The notes under the pieces: generated by a model
The model's input: only the letters and a program-made list of their open reading frames with translations
Told to the model about the DNA's origin: nothing
Databases searched by the model: none
DNA from: Hymenopus coronatus
Taxonomy: Eukaryota > Arthropoda > Insecta > Mantodea > Hymenopodidae
DNA: 64,000 bases
NCBI GenBank assembly: GCA_030762935.1
Contig: CM060899.1
Coordinates: 13,437,001 to 13,501,000 of the forward strand
Direction of reading: 5' to 3'
In this document: positions 22,736 to 35,344 of the stretch, piece after piece
Numbering within the stretch: position 1 is the first letter of the stretch
Layout: every line of letters starts with the position of its first letter
Position numbers and translations under genes: made by a program

Positions 22736-23269
22736 TTGCTCATATGTACAATTATGTCACCACACAAACCATCTCCAGGTAAAAATATGTGCTTCTGTAT
22801 TTTGCAACTATCTCTTGGTTTTATTATATTGGGTTCATTCTTAATTAATAAATTCATATGCACACTTAATATAATATTATAGATGAAAGGAGAAATTATA
22901 AAAGTATTTTTCTTCTGAACCTTCGGCTTCTTTATATAGGAGACTTTGAATTGACAATGCTGATAATGATAAGTGAGTTGTAAGGGCTCAAAACCGAAGG
23001 GTCATCAGCACCCTGGTTTAAAATAGTGGTAAACCCAAAAAATAAAATATATAAAAGCCCATGGAATGGATAGTTAAAACTGAAAATAAAATCCATCAGA
23101 ATGAAAACTGCCTATGGGGAAGACCATAGGGGGGACATAAAACTTGTTGTTTAAAAGTCGGAACTAAAAGGTTGACATTAAAATGAAATTGTCAGCCCTT
23201 AAAAGCACAGTTGTGAAACTTTCAAAATCACAGCTACCAAGTAAAATCGTATGTCAAGAACTACAAAGT

Positions 23270-26200
23270 CTAGATCCTGAACAACTGAGATAAAAATGTA
23301 AAAATCCTCTTCACGGCATCAGGATCATCCGCCAAGAGTTTGTGAGGGTTGTCCGACAGTTGCAGAGTGGCTCGAACATGTGCTAGAGAGCACACACTCT
23401 ACCAACCAATGCGACCATCAAATGCTGCCTGCACAGCAGACAGATAGGGGCAAGGTCTTTCCTCAATACATAGCGCTGGATAAAAATACAGTGCCTGATA
23501 TGTAAACATGCCAATATCTTCTTCTCATGGATGGACAAGCGACAGAAGGTTACCTAGTACTCAGGAATGTCCTTCACATCTCTGAGCTTTTGCCATGGAG
23601 ATCGCACCATTCAGCATGCAAGCATGAAAGTACAGTGCTCCGCACAGCAAGTCCAAACAACGGATGTTGAAACTGGGTTCTATCTTTGCTGCTGAATCCA
23701 CCCATTCGTTGCCAGACAAACCAGTATGGCCAGGAATCCAGGCATATTTCACTTTTGTGTCCAAAGTGTACAAAATGGGGAGAAGATCCTAAATTGGCTA
23801 CACGAGATGGTGGTGGTGTACAACTTAAGAACGCTGTGAAGGTCACAGAGAGAATCACTTAAAATAAGGCAGTTACCCAAATTGCTGCAGAGAACATATA
23901 AAATGCCACGGTAGATGGAAAACAGCTCTGCAGAATAAATGGATGTGTTCATATGTAAACCAAAAGTATATGGTTCGGTACCAGTTACAAACGCACATCC
24001 CACATCGCCGCTGCTTTTACTGCCAACGGTATAAATAAAAGATTGGCCTCTGTAAGAAGATAAAAATTCTAAAAAACAAGTATGGATACTAGACAGAGGC
24101 AATGCAGATTTCTCGATAGGCTGTCCTCCCGAGGTCAATGTGGGAGGTAGCACATAGCCAAGGTGGCTACACTCTTTGTCCCTTCAGAAACATATGAGGC
24201 CCTACAATATCCTATTTCTGAAGAAGCTCACGGAAACAGAAGACTGCAGGCTGTGGACTATAAAGGTGGTTATGATATATTTTGTCTAACCTGGGATAGA
24301 AGAAAGGGGTAAATGTCATATGCAAAAGGATGCACTTAAGGGAACTACCCTAATTTACAAACAGGACATCAGGCCGACATCGCACAGGCAGTTCTGCCAA
24401 TTCGGCATAGAGACTAACAACTGGGTTGGTTAGAAAAGCCCCAACATCCACACAGATGCCCTGATTATGGACAGTGTGTAAGCGTTTTAGCACAGATGGT
24501 CATGCTGAAGAATTAACAATGCATCCATAATCTAACTTGGATTGAATCAGTGCACGATAAACACACAGCAATACTGTCCTATCAGCACCCAAAGATTTAC
24601 AATTTAATATCCCTTAGATATTGAGAGAATGGTCACACCATACTTTAAGCTGTACTATATATGAAGACCAGCATAATCAGCGATCAAATATTAACCCCAG
24701 GAATCTGACCTCATCTGTGAAAGGATGTAAATCTGGACCAAGTGTAATAGTAGGAGCCATTTGCCACCTACAATGCAAGATGTTGAACTAGACTGTCTTC
24801 TCAGGTGAGAAACTAAGTTCTAATCATAAAGATTGTCCAAACAACATTGGAGATGGCATTCTATAAATATTGTATGCTGAGAAGTACAGACTATGGCAAA
24901 GTCGTCCACGAATAAACCGGAAGACACACCTGTGCCAGCACAATGCAATATAGAATATATCACTGTAACAAACCGCATCACGCTTAGTACCAAGCTGTGT
25001 GGCACTCCGTTCTCTTGATTGAAATAGTGAGAAAAGCCAAGCCGACCCTTACTCAAAAAACGTGGTCCAGCATAAACTCCTGGATGAACAACAGTAAACG
25101 ACCACGTATATTCCAACTGTGCAGGGAGTGTAAAACCCCTGCCCGCTAACATGTATGGTATGCCTTCTCGAGGTCAAAAACTATCCCAACCATCTGACAA
25201 TTCTGAAGAAACCCATTCAGGACTGCATAGACAGAGACACAATGTGGTCAACCGCAGATCAACGTCTCCAAAAACCATATTGGATGTTGGTCAGAAGATT
25301 GTGGGATTCTAATCACATTAACCACCCATTTATCATGCATTCCATCACCTTGCTGACACAGCTGGTGAGGGAAATGGGATGGCAGCTGGTAGGAAGATGA
25401 CAATCCCTTCGAGGTTTCAAATTGATGGTGGCCTCCCACCACTGAGTTGGAAAAGTGGCATCTACCCAGACACGATTATAGACCTCGAGGAGGAAAGCCT
25501 TACCCACAGGAGAGAGATGTTGCAACATTTGGACGTGGATTCCATCTGGACCTGGCACAGAGTTTCGAGAAGATGAGAGGGCATGTCTAGCTTTACCATG
25601 GTGAAAAGGAGGTTGTAGTCTTCAAGGTTTTCAGAGCAGAAGGCAAAACCCTGAAATTCAACCTGAGCCTTAACTGGTGGTTTAATATTTGACGTGGCCA
25701 ACATTCTGGTCAGGTTTTTCGCCTAAGTGTATAGCTCAGATAATTATTCACCTGAAGGTGTAAGTCGGTTAAAGGAGCCTACAAACCGGCTCCATGATTC
25801 TTTTCTATTCTTAATAACTCGCCTAGATTGGGCATGCATCTTTTTATACAGTGTTAAGTTTTCCAGGGTAGGGCAATACTGGAAAATCTGCAAACCACAT
25901 CTGTGAGCGCAAATGGCATGCAGACATTCAGCTGTCCACTAAGGAACAGGAAAACGATGAGGGTGGCCAGTCGAGCATAAATGGACTGCTCAGCAGCAGA
26001 ATGCAGGCTGTGAGGTATTCAACTAAGAAATCAACTGGATCATACACACTGCAGTGAATAAATGTCAATAGGACATAAAGATTCCCATTGGCCTGAGCTA
26101 GGCAGCATCTAGGTAAAAGTGTGGAACATAAATTGTGTGCTAAGATAGTGGTCACTAGAGCATAAATCAGAGATAACATTCCATTGTAAGGAAACTGCCA

Positions 26201-26780
26201 ACTGTGGAGAAATGAAAGCAGTGTCGATGAGCGAAAAACTATTAAAGGCGTCAGAAAGAAAGGTAGGCTCTCCAACATTCAGGAGAGAGAGAGAGGTGGT
26301 GACTGTCTAAGAAATCGGCAATTAGATGACTTCTCGCACAAACCCGAGGTGAGCCCCAAAGTGGGTGGTGGGCATTCACATCACCAAGCAACAGAAAAGG
26401 TGTTGGTAACTGAGAAACATGTTCATCTAAATCATTGTGTGAGAAGTCAGCAGATGTAGAGAGATAGGTGCTACAAATTGTGAACATGGTATAGGGGAGT
26501 GTAATCTTGACAGCGACTGACAGAATGTCACACCATAAGGGCATAAATTCAGCATAAATATCGTCTGATGAGCATCATAGTGCCACCATGTGCAGGAACA
26601 CCCTCTTCAAGTGATACATTAAACCGAACAGCAGAGTAGTGCCTGAAGGTGACATGGTCATATGGGTGGAGCTGTGTCTCTTGTAAGCACACAACCAAAG
26701 GCTGATTCTGGTAGATCAGCAGTTCAAGCTCTGGTCAATGCGGTCTAAAACCGTGTATGTTCCACTGTAGGATAACCATT
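23270..26780 (-). pseudogene. ORF2 of the degraded LINE: endonuclease, RT, RNase H
   Basis: The start is MVILQWNIHGFRPH at 26780. Endonuclease blocks include VCLQETQLHP, a GDVNAHHPLWGSPR block (about 26380) and related pieces to 25928. The RT has MPGPDGIHVQMLQHLSP (25558), CHPISLTSCVSKVMECMI, GVPHSLVLSV, a variant of GVPQGSVLSV, and FVDDFAIVC (about 24900). RNase H pieces are FIYTVGSKSSGDVGCAF, where the catalytic Asp of YTDGS is Val, then YSAELFSI, ILSDSL and WIPGHTGLSGNEWVDSA. The end is LLADDPDAVKRIFTFL with a stop at 23270-23272. At least eight frame breaks are visible. Confidence 0.85.
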
Positions 26781-27099
26781 GCTTATATTATGGGTTAAGG
26801 TTTATACTGAAAGGTGATTCTGCAGATTGGGCTGTGCTGGTCAGTTCAATTTTTTCTTTTTAGATGTTGGGCTTACACTATTCTCAGGAGCACGTTTCTG
26901 CCATTTCCTCACTGTCTGTCTACCAGTGGGGACAGATTCATCCTGCTCCATCTCCTCTTACCAATAGAAAATTTTGCTTCGAGAACCTCGAACTGATTAT
27001 AGGTACTGATCGACATAGATGATCGGCGCCAATGTATACTCCCATCAGAAGAGTCCTCCAAAAAGGATCTACGTGGAGTTTGGCGTTGGTTGTTCCCTC

Positions 27100-28186
27100 C
27101 CTAAGATGGTTTGGGAGGAGACTTTACAGGGTCTTTTAGGAAGTTGGTCTTGATGTAACTGGTCTTGAATGATTTTGCTGGAGCTGAATGTGTGGCGGAT
27201 GAGCCACTCTTGGTGCCCGAGCTCAAAGATTTTGGTGAAACTTTTTCAGGACTACTCTTCACATTGACGGTTTTGGCAGATGTTGAAGCCGAAGCAGAGG
27301 ACTTTGGTTGGGTTCTGGCTGTGAGAACCTTTTCAGAAATTGGGGCCCCGTTAATATTGCTGGTCTGATTTGTGATTTCCTGCCTTGGTACAGGCTTAGC
27401 TATTACTGTGCTGTAGGTACCAGAGCGCAGGACAGAGAATTGGTGGATAGCAGAAGTTTGTGTGCTTCTAAGAAGGACACCTTCTTTTCCACCTGGATCG
27501 CTCTCTCCTCTGTGAAACAGGTCAGTCGTGGGAACTAGATGGATGTTTGCCATCGCAATTAACGCACTATGGAGTATAAGTACAAAGTTCATAGTGCATG
27601 GTGTCTCCACAGATGGCACAGATTGACCAGAACAGAATTCACTTGTATGACCAAAGCGCTGACATTTATAGCATGTGAGGGGGTTCGGAATGTAGGACCT
27701 AGCCTCAATGGCTTCATGCCCTACCTTAATCCTTTGTGGGAGATCTACCTGATCAAAGGTAAGGTACAGGGTACAGGTAGGCACAAATTCACCATTCACT
27801 TTCTTTTGAACCCTGTACACAGATGTAACTCCTCAGTCCGCCAGACTCTCTTCAATCTTCTCTTTGGACAGACCATCCAAAGCGTGGGAGGTGATTACAT
27901 TGAGTGAGGAGTTCAAGGTTTTATGTAATTCCACCTTAACAGGGTAACTGCCTGACATATGGATCATAATAATTTGGTTGCCTGGGATGCGTAAACTGCT
28001 TCTACCAGGAGTGTACCATTGCACACTCAAATGCAGGAGTGAACTAGACCAGTGAAAGGCGAAAGGGATAACCGACGTAAATTTCCTTCCTTCCTCAGTT
28101 TGATATATAACTAAGCAGCGAGGACCATTCGACTCAACTACTTCTTTTCCCAACAAAAAATTTCGTTTGGTTTGGTTTTTTGCCAT
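27100..28186 (-). pseudogene. ORF1 (gag-like) of the degraded LINE
   Basis: The first part starts MAKNQTKRNFLLGKEVVES at 28186. The second frame (27820-27101) has VNGEFVPTCTLYLTF, NPLTCYKCQRFGHTSEFC, which is an intact CCHC zinc knuckle, then a Ser/Thr/Lys-rich tail. ORF1 proteins of this group bind LINE RNA as a ribonucleoprotein. The first knuckle keeps the cysteine that is a stop codon in the 54701 copy. A frameshift near 27830 separates the halves. Confidence 0.8.
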
Positions 28187-28650
28187 AAAAGATGGTATGA
28201 ATTCATCCGCCAATGCTCCCCACCTACCTCGGAGTCCAACAAGGGGTCACCCCACTGGGGTGATAGGGCTACACAGGGGATATAGCAGGCTAGCCATCCC
28301 ACTCACCCTGGAGTTCGGTGTAATACCTAATAGTACTGGCCAATTGACTAGGGGATGGTTAGTCTCTAGTCTCCCATTTAGGCAAAACATAAACCCTCGC
28401 TGCGCACCCTCCCCAGTTACTGAAAATCGGAAGCCCAGGCTCAGGTATGCAACTCTCAACCAACCAGGATATTCCTTTCCACCAACACAGGTCTCCAAGC
28501 ACAGCCCATACGTGGGTGGGCATTTTGACATACTGACTCCCTCACCACTCAAGGTTACCCACAGAGGGAGTCAAGGTTGGCTCGGGTACCCCCGGGTGCA
28601 CCAAACCCATATTAACCATAGTAGGTTCCTGGGGGGGGGGACAATGCTGA

Positions 28651-29870
28651 GGTTACAAATAGCTGACAAAGTACTGATTGATCTTTGTGATATAACTGTT
28701 AAAGTGTTGAATGTGGTAACCAAGAGAAATAAATCTGTAATGTTACTCAATATGTTGTACATCTGGGCATTTGAGTTTCAAAGTTGTATTACCTTAGTGG
28801 TGGATGATCTTCATCTACTCCATTCACTTCAGAGAAAGTTTCCTGCAATAAAATAAAAACAGCGTGATAAAAGTCTAAATAAGGTACATAAAACAGTTAA
28901 GGATACTTATTGGTTGCATAAGATTGACCTTAGTAGTTGGTAATTCTTTACAATCTCACCAAAAACAAATCTTCCTCCCATTGGTAGTACTACAGATACG
29001 GACTCATGGGACAGAACAACACTAATGTAGCATCTAATATGTACTTTCCCATAAAATCTTAGATCTCTACTTTCTCCCTTTGTGGGTGGTTTTCTGTTTT
29101 AGCATTCATCTCTGCTATTTACGGAAAATGTCCATATCCTAATTTTGGAATAAAGGCTACTTAAACTGCTAGTGGATTTGACTGAACCATGCATAAATAT
29201 CTAACCACTAGCCAACAATCTAACTATTCAGCCACAAGGACCTAGTAAGCAAAGGAATGAATAATATAGTATAATAAAAGTACCATGAACTTAGAAGAGA
29301 AAATATTAAAATTCAATGAAAAATGTCTGTTATATACAATATTTTATAGACAGTTTCATTTTGAATAATTTTTGTACCCAGAACCATTTGACCCCAGTCA
29401 ACAATAGGAAAATACTAGTGAATGTATTGTAACTGATAGCATTTTATAGTATTTAATGTGCTTTTACTATGAATGGCACCACAGGTAATAGTATTTTATG
29501 CTGATTATGGTTACAATAATTTTTTGTTGTGAAGTAATATGCTAATTTTTATGTTCTTGACAAGACTTAATTTTAGGTGAATAAAATATAGATGTAAGTC
29601 AGAGCAACCACCTGAAGAATCTATGTCTTTTAGAATTAACCCCAAGGTTCTGTACGTGTGTATTTCAAATCTTATTCCTATACATACATACATACATACA
29701 TACATCACAAGAATTTCAACCTCCATTGTCTCTCTTCCAACCTCTCTCTCTGCAATTGCTCTTTCTAATGGGCACAATTCTGATTAAACTCATCAATGGT
29801 CATCTTGCCATAGAAACAATTTTACTGGTATGATCATCACACTACACTATTCCTATATCCACTGCAGTTT
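28651..29870. other. No gene recognised (about 1.2 kb)
   Basis: AT-rich DNA. A CATA microsatellite lies at about 29675-29705. No protein frame or element ends were recognised. Confidence 0.4.
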
Positions 29871-30140
29871 AGCTGACTGGTTAATTGGCAAGTGTTCACC
29901 TTGGTTGATCGCACCAGTATTGCAAGTCAACTCTACTAAGCACATCTGGAACTAAATTGTCACATCTATCTGAAGCACATGCATGTACATGTTCAGTGTG
30001 CAATGGATGAAACCAGAACATGTTCTAAATTTCTCAAAACTGTTCAATGTTCATTACATATCAACTGACTGTGGTTGATTGGCATGTGTTCACCTTGTTG
30101 AGTGCACCATTTATGGAGGTAAACTCTACTGAGTGCAGCT
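29871..30140 (+). repeat. Two diverged copies of a ~75-bp sequence, 193 bp apart
   Basis: TGACTGGTTAATTGGCAAGTGTTCACCTTGG-type sequence at about 29875 and TGACTGTGGTTGATTGGCATGTGTTCACCTTG at about 30067 align through to ACTCTACTRAG (about 75% identity by eye). No family is assigned. Confidence 0.55.
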
Positions 30141-30205
30141 ACAGATAATCATCACCTAATCTGTTTTTCACATGTTTTATCTCTATGCTGAGGCACATGT
30201 ATGTA

Positions 30206-31225
30206 TAGGGTCTTTCCACAAGAGTCCTATCTTTGAACTTAAATAAAACACATTCTAGAGGTTTTTTTCTTTTTTTTATTTTGCAACATAATTAATGTCA
30301 TTACATGTGGAAGAGAACATCAGTTAAGTAAACATGGCGACTTTGTTGGGTTGCACGTATACCTTTGATCAAAATTTCAATGACAGATGACAGTAAATTA
30401 GGTCCAACTTTACGAATAGCTCGCATGATGTTATTCATAGGATCAGTTACTGTTTCTGGCTTGTTGACATAAGCTTGAGATTTAACATAACCCCACAAGA
30501 AGTAATCTAGCAGCGTTAAATCACATGACCTCTGGGGCCAGTTCACATCGCCACCCCAGGAAATAATGAAAACTCTGAACTTCTCCTTCAAAAGATTGAT
30601 TGCTTCGGGAGAAGTATGACATTCAGCACCATCTTGCTGGAACCAGATGTTTCTGAGATCCATATCATCCAATTGAGGCCAAAAATAGTCCCTTACAAGA
30701 TCCTGGTATCTTTCTCCATTGACTGTTAGAGCTCCTCTATCTTCGTCTTGGAAAAAATATGGACCAATGATTCCATCATACCAAAATCCAAACAACACAG
30801 TAACCTTTTGTGGATGAAGTGGTCGTTCTTGTATCTGCATTGTATTGTGATTGCTCCAATAGCAGCAATTTTGTTTGTTAACACAACCATCCATTCAGAA
30901 GTGGGTTTCGTCGCTGAAGATGATTTTCAGCAAAAATCCAGGTCAGCTTCCAATTACTGCATAGCCCAGTCAGCGAATACACGGCTGAACCTATGATCGT
31001 TGCGCTTTAGTTTTTGAGTGAACACCAATTTGTAAGCATGAAACTTCCAAGTCCAGAGGCAGAATTCGCCAAGTTGTGGTCGGCAAAAGTCCCAATTTAT
31101 GTACTCTACGAGCAATTGATTTGTTTCCATTATCGTCTCCACTCTCACAAACAGCGCCTTTGTGTTCATTGGAGTGCTTACTTCTATTTGTAGAGGCATT
31201 CTTTGATCATAGACAAAACCCCTTT
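30206..31225 (-). mobile_element. Mariner/Tc1-superfamily DNA transposon, decayed, 5' end lost
   Basis: The left end (3' end of the gene) begins TAGGGTCTTTCCAC at about 30206 and resembles the end at about 38520 (GAAAGACCCTCTA). The transposase lies on the minus strand between about 31199 and 30301. The opposite terminal repeat is not found; a family X fragment begins near 31236 instead. The TA target site at the left end fits the superfamily. Confidence 0.7.
30301..31199 (-). pseudogene. Mariner/Tc1-superfamily transposase
   Basis: The N-terminal part (31199-30954) starts MPLQIEVSTPMNT, and after a missing stretch reads KLVFTQKLKRNDHRFSRVFADWA. After a stop and frameshifts the C-terminal 197-codon frame (30894-30301) has GYVNKQNC-like codons, VTVLFGFWYDGIIGPYFF, LTVNGERYQDLV, WFQQDGAECHTS and WPQRSCDLTLLDYFLWGYVK. 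Asp in QQDGA and Asp in LLDYF are the second and third catalytic acids. The first (normally in an FSDEAHF block) is obscured by frame damage. Such enzymes cut and paste DNA at TA sites. Confidence 0.82.
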
Positions 31226-31235
31226 TTTTAATTTA

Positions 31236-31546
31236 TGATCATATATTTCTTGTTATTGATTTCAGTTTCAAAATACTTAAAACTTTTCTCATATGGGAAT
31301 TTGTCGACTCCTGGGCACACAAACAAAGAAACTTCAATCACATAGCAACCAGCTATTAACATATTTTACTATTGCTCTAGGCTATTGCCCTCTCTAATTT
31401 TCTTCTATTTACAAGGAAGCTAGTGATAAGAAATTTTTGCTAATTTTTTTCTTGATTAGCATGAAGTAAATAAAAGAATAAGCTGTTTAACAAATTATTG
31501 CAGAGATGTAGAATGTGAATGGAACACATCAGATTTTTTTTTTCTT
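31236..31546 (-). repeat. Family X repeat, truncated copy
   Basis: Read on the minus strand from 31546 it gives AAATCTGATGTGTTCCATTC, TTACTTCATGCTAATC, GCTTCCTTGTAAATAG and GGTTGCTATGTGATTGAAG, in the same order as the copies at 41549 and 43941. It stops near 31236 beside the mariner-like element. Confidence 0.75.
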
Positions 31547-33044
31547 TTTTGGCTTTCTTTTCACACTGATTAAAATTATATTCAGCTTAGTTCACATTCA
31601 AGTTCACATTCACTGTCTGAAAGAGAGACAGAATATAATAAATATATCTGGACAAAAAACTGAATTAATAGCCGCTTATCTCTGTGTTCTTGCAGGTCTG
31701 TTTCAAGTAATATAATTATGATATACAATGCTGTAATTGTATAGAATTTTATTACAAGTATAGCCAGAGTATTTAAAACACCTGTCGTACAAAATACCTT
31801 TCAAGGTTATATAAACTACCAAGTATCAGGCAGGCTGCATATTTTTTCAGGATATGTTCACTGGCATTTTTTTTTTTTTTTTGCTTGGGAATTCTCAACT
31901 GTATCATTCCACCATTTTAACATTAAAATATAAGTCAAAAGGGAGATAAATGACAAAATCCAGTCATAAACAGCCACTCAGATTTAACTACAGTAAAATC
32001 CTCAGTAAATTTTTCCATCATTGATGCACCGTAAGGTTCATCATCTTAAACTCAAAATTTCATGATGGTAAGATATTAATTAGGAACGCGTAATCACCTC
32101 TTTAATGTACCTTGGTTTTCTTTTGAGTTTCTATATTTGGTTCAAAATGTATAGAAACTCTCTCTACTTTGATGTAAACTCCATGGAGAAGACCAAAAAT
32201 GTGCTGTGTTTACAGATTTCATAAAAAAAATATGGATTGTCAGAACAATTTCCATGAGAACAGAAACTACAACATTACATTGTTGACATACATACAAATT
32301 ATTTACATAAGTGCCTTAATTTCATATGACGAGTTTTGAATAACACAGTATGAAAGGAAGTTCCTGAAAATTGCATTGAAATTACCACGTTGGTCCTTAA
32401 TTATGAAATATATGGATAGCAAAAACTGTACCAATAGAATAAACCATTAAAGAGATAATCACCAAATATTTGGACAATGCAATCAACTGGTCATATAGAA
32501 GTCAGATCATTGTAAAAGCAAATGAATATAAGGAACAGCAACCAGAACAGAAAGGATAACTTAGCAACTTCCCCCCCCCCCAACTAAGACTATACTCAAG
32601 ACGTATCAAAAAGAAAAGGAGAAAGAGAGACAAGAAATTCAGGATCACCTTCAATGGCTCATAAAATAAAGGATGACAACACATCTACTATACTCACTTA
32701 AAGACAATTATATTATGTTTCAAATAATTAAGTTATGCTATGTGTATGTAAACAGCAAATAATTATATTATGCTATGTTTATTTGAGCAAAATAAATAAA
32801 ATAAAAAAAAATATATATATATATAAAATTATTGTTGGGGGAAAAACATAAAAGATGATACCTCCTTCTCTTACCATAGGTGAAAGGTAAGGCTGAAGAT
32901 ACCAAAATAAGCCATACAACAGCCATGCAAGTGAGATAAACTACCAAAATTTCCATAGTAGTTGGCACCATTTCAAACTGACCATGTTTACCTTAAAACA
33001 AATTACTTTTATGGATAACAATGCTTTCTGGTATACGTGACTGC
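31547..33044. other. No gene recognised (about 1.5 kb)
   Basis: Very AT-rich. Simple runs include T/A tracts at 31868-31882, 11 Cs at about 32571-32581 and a TA tract near 32812-32824. No coding or element signature was recognised. Confidence 0.4.
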
Positions 33045-33115
33045 TTTTTTTTTCTCTTTTTTGATAGTGTTTAACACCCACTTTAACTACTTATGGCACC
33101 GCAGGCGGTTATGTG
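33045..33115 (-). mobile_element. SINE1, 3' fragment
   Basis: On the minus strand it reads CGCCTGCGGTGCCATAAGTA, GTTAAAGTGGGTGTTAAACA, CTATCAAAAA, matching the SINE1 3' end at 7860-7915. The tRNA-like head is absent. Confidence 0.7.
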
Positions 33116-33169
33116 ACTGCCCTCGCTGCCACAGCTGTGAACCAGTAATCTATAAACAAGAACAGTGTG

Positions 33170-33330
33170 ATGTAACAGGAAATTTCAGAATGCAAAACAT
33201 CAACTTCTCCATTTTCAAAATGCTTCTCCAAGCTTTGGCTTCCAGAAGCTTCCAGCAAGTTCTGTGGCATTTTCTTGCTATAAAAGGAGCAGGGATTGCA
33301 ATACTGAGTCATTAGTGACTGGAGTGTTAG
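33170..33330 (-). repeat. LINE ORF2 C-terminal fragment (shared with 35548-35690)
   Basis: The two segments align by eye, including TTCCAGAAGYTYC and GAGTGTTAG. On the minus strand both encode a short LLExxAxRSIL-like peptide, which would suit the very end of a LINE ORF2. The LINE family is not identified. Confidence 0.35.
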
Positions 33331-33388
33331 AACCCATTGATGCGCAGGCCATGGGTAAACTGTCTATGCATCGAGCAAATTATTTACT

Positions 33389-33505
33389 TTTTTTTTGGCA
33401 GTGTTTAATGCCTGCTTTTACAACCAAGGCACCGCAGGCGATGACACTGGTGATACATGGAATGAAGATGGAGCACCGGTGGAATGCGATGACGGGGGAA
33501 ATTGG
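33389..33505 (-). mobile_element. SINE1, 3' half
   Basis: It begins with the T-run and AGTGTTTAATGCC (complement of the tail) and continues through GGAGCACCGGTGGAATGCGA. The head beyond about 33505 is missing. Confidence 0.75.
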
Positions 33506-35344
33506 AGAACCCAGAGCAGTGGGTGTTCATCATGAGGGTGGCTGAAGAGCTGAAAGTAAGACTGAATGTTCTCAGGAGCCACGACATAATGGTTGACATT
33601 GGCAGGAGGATCTTCCACTCAGCAAAGACGAATTGGTGCTGCGGAGTTCCAATGGACCTCCTGGAGTCTGCAGGGTGATCCTGAAGGAGAGTGTGGTACC
33701 ACTGAGGTGCATCTGGTACACCAGCTGTCAAAGAACCTGAATCGTCAACACAACACAGGGTGTTCTGCTGAAGCAAGTTTTGTGTCCAGCTGCATCCTAC
33801 GATTCTACACAATACTATATACACCATATGCAATATCTGTCAAATTATTTGTTTTTCTAAGTTTTTTAAGTAAAAAGCAAAGGACAAAGGAAGAGAAGAG
33901 ATCTCTAGTTTAAGGAATATGTAATAAAATCACATTTTTCAGCCTCTAAGAAGTTATTATTGATAAATTGGTATTAGCAGCAAGATCATGACTTAATTTT
34001 GTTTTAATTTCTTGGTCTAAAATGGAAGGAGGGCAAAATATCAGATTTTGAACAAACCTTATAGCTAGCTATTAATTCCCTACATGAACTAAAAGTTAGT
34101 CTACTCTAATTCCTTTATTGAGTGCACTAAATAAATGATCCTGAATATACATATGAGGCAGTCACATATAGGATGTATTATGAAAACATACACACACACA
34201 TGTGTGTGGAAAATGTTTGGAATCATTTTTAAGTGCACACCAAAAATGGAATTTAAGTATCAGGCATTATCCCAAAGATTAAAATAACCGTCACTGTGGA
34301 CTGCATGGATTGCATTCCGAGTTCGAAGAATATGCCCCCTATTCTCACGGTTCTGAAATCATAAGCATAACATTTGATAGTAATTATATATCATGGTAGC
34401 TGCTAAATGGACGAATCAGCAACAGGTTTCTTATAAATCACTGTAGGTTGCCAATTTTGTCTATTTCTCAACAGTCTTTCCAAGCTGGAAATCTAAAATC
34501 TCTTAATACTATTCTCTTATTAATATATAACATATTTCACCAAGTATACCTACCACAAAAATTAACTAAATATACTAACCTATGTATTGAAATATTTTAC
34601 TAATATACCATAAAAAAATCACTTAAATACACTAACCTATTGATTGTTTATACTTCTGCTTTCAAGAAACTGCAACCAAACACCACACAGGTATTAACTG
34701 TTATACTGGTTTTAAACTTACTCTCTACATTTACTGCTTAATTGAACATTAAACACTACAAAATCTTATTTTAGGTGCACATTTAACCCACACAAGTCAT
34801 ATTCATCCCAAAAGTATAGTACCTAAATATGGCAGCTTGGCAAAAAAGTGCTTCACCAACCTAATGCATAAGGATAGGGCATTTCCTATGTTCTCTCTAT
34901 ATCTGTGCAACACATTCAGGATATGAGCAAGAAGAAGGAGACTGTTATGAGTGATGAGCCAACAGTAATGGTTCTGGTAAGAAGTTAAGGTGTGGTTTTA
35001 TCACCGAACCTGGACCAAGGGCATAGAGCTAGGTTCCAACAACCTGGGCAGGACTGTGCCTTGTGCTGGAGAGAGTCAAAGAAGTGGTTGACTGCGCCCA
35101 AAGAGAAGAAGTTGGTTATATATTTAGATCATCTAGGCAGCTACAATGGTGCTGGCTTAGACAACCAATCCTGAGGAGGGAGAAGGTGGTAATGTTGTTT
35201 GTGTATGTGACCACTCTCATGTTTGCTTTGGTTTGCAGCAGTGGAGCTGGAATTGTTAAACAATATCAGGAGGAGTGGCGCAATGTAACAGGAGCCTTGG
35301 GAATGTAAAATGCCATGATTTTTCTCTATTATCATATTGTTTCT
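33506..35344. other. No gene recognised (about 1.8 kb)
   Basis: Several 60-140 codon frames overlap here (for example 33405-33833 minus, 35063-35308 plus), but they have no domain, no supporting splice or start context and no repeat family I recognise. A (CA)n-(TG)n palindrome lies at about 34190-34207. Short AT-rich direct repeats (ACTAAATATACTAACCTAT-like) lie at 34565-34640. Confidence 0.35.

Larger units (their letters stand above)
22964..28640 (-). mobile_element. Full-length but degraded I-group LINE (5.7 kb)
   Basis: The same layout as the copy at 49852-55705, read from 28640 down: a 5' UTR starting with a C-run, ORF1 (about 28186-27100), ORF2 (26780 to about 23270) and a 3' UTR ending in a hairpin-containing tail and an ATTATC-type repeat at 22964. 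Many stops and indels break both ORFs. Its full length, compared with the usual 5' truncation of LINE insertions, and its target duplication indicate a complete ancient insertion. Confidence 0.9.
22954..28650. repeat. 10-bp target site duplication around the degraded LINE
   Basis: ACAATGCTGA is at 22954-22963 and at 28641-28650, directly outside the LINE 3' tail and its 5' G-run. Confidence 0.85.

Noticed and set aside
33239..33287. Heat-shock-like CTTCCAGAAGCTTCC followed by TATAAAAGG
   Set aside because: The stretch is shared with 35580 and encodes a LINE C-terminal peptide on the minus strand, so the inverted TTC/GAA spacing is most likely chance. No gene follows it.
33405..33833. 142-codon minus-strand frame
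   Set aside because: It overlaps the SINE1 half-copy and has no domain or codon pattern to support it.
34992..35308. Overlapping 60- and 81-codon frames
   Set aside because: No recognisable domain, start context or repeat membership.
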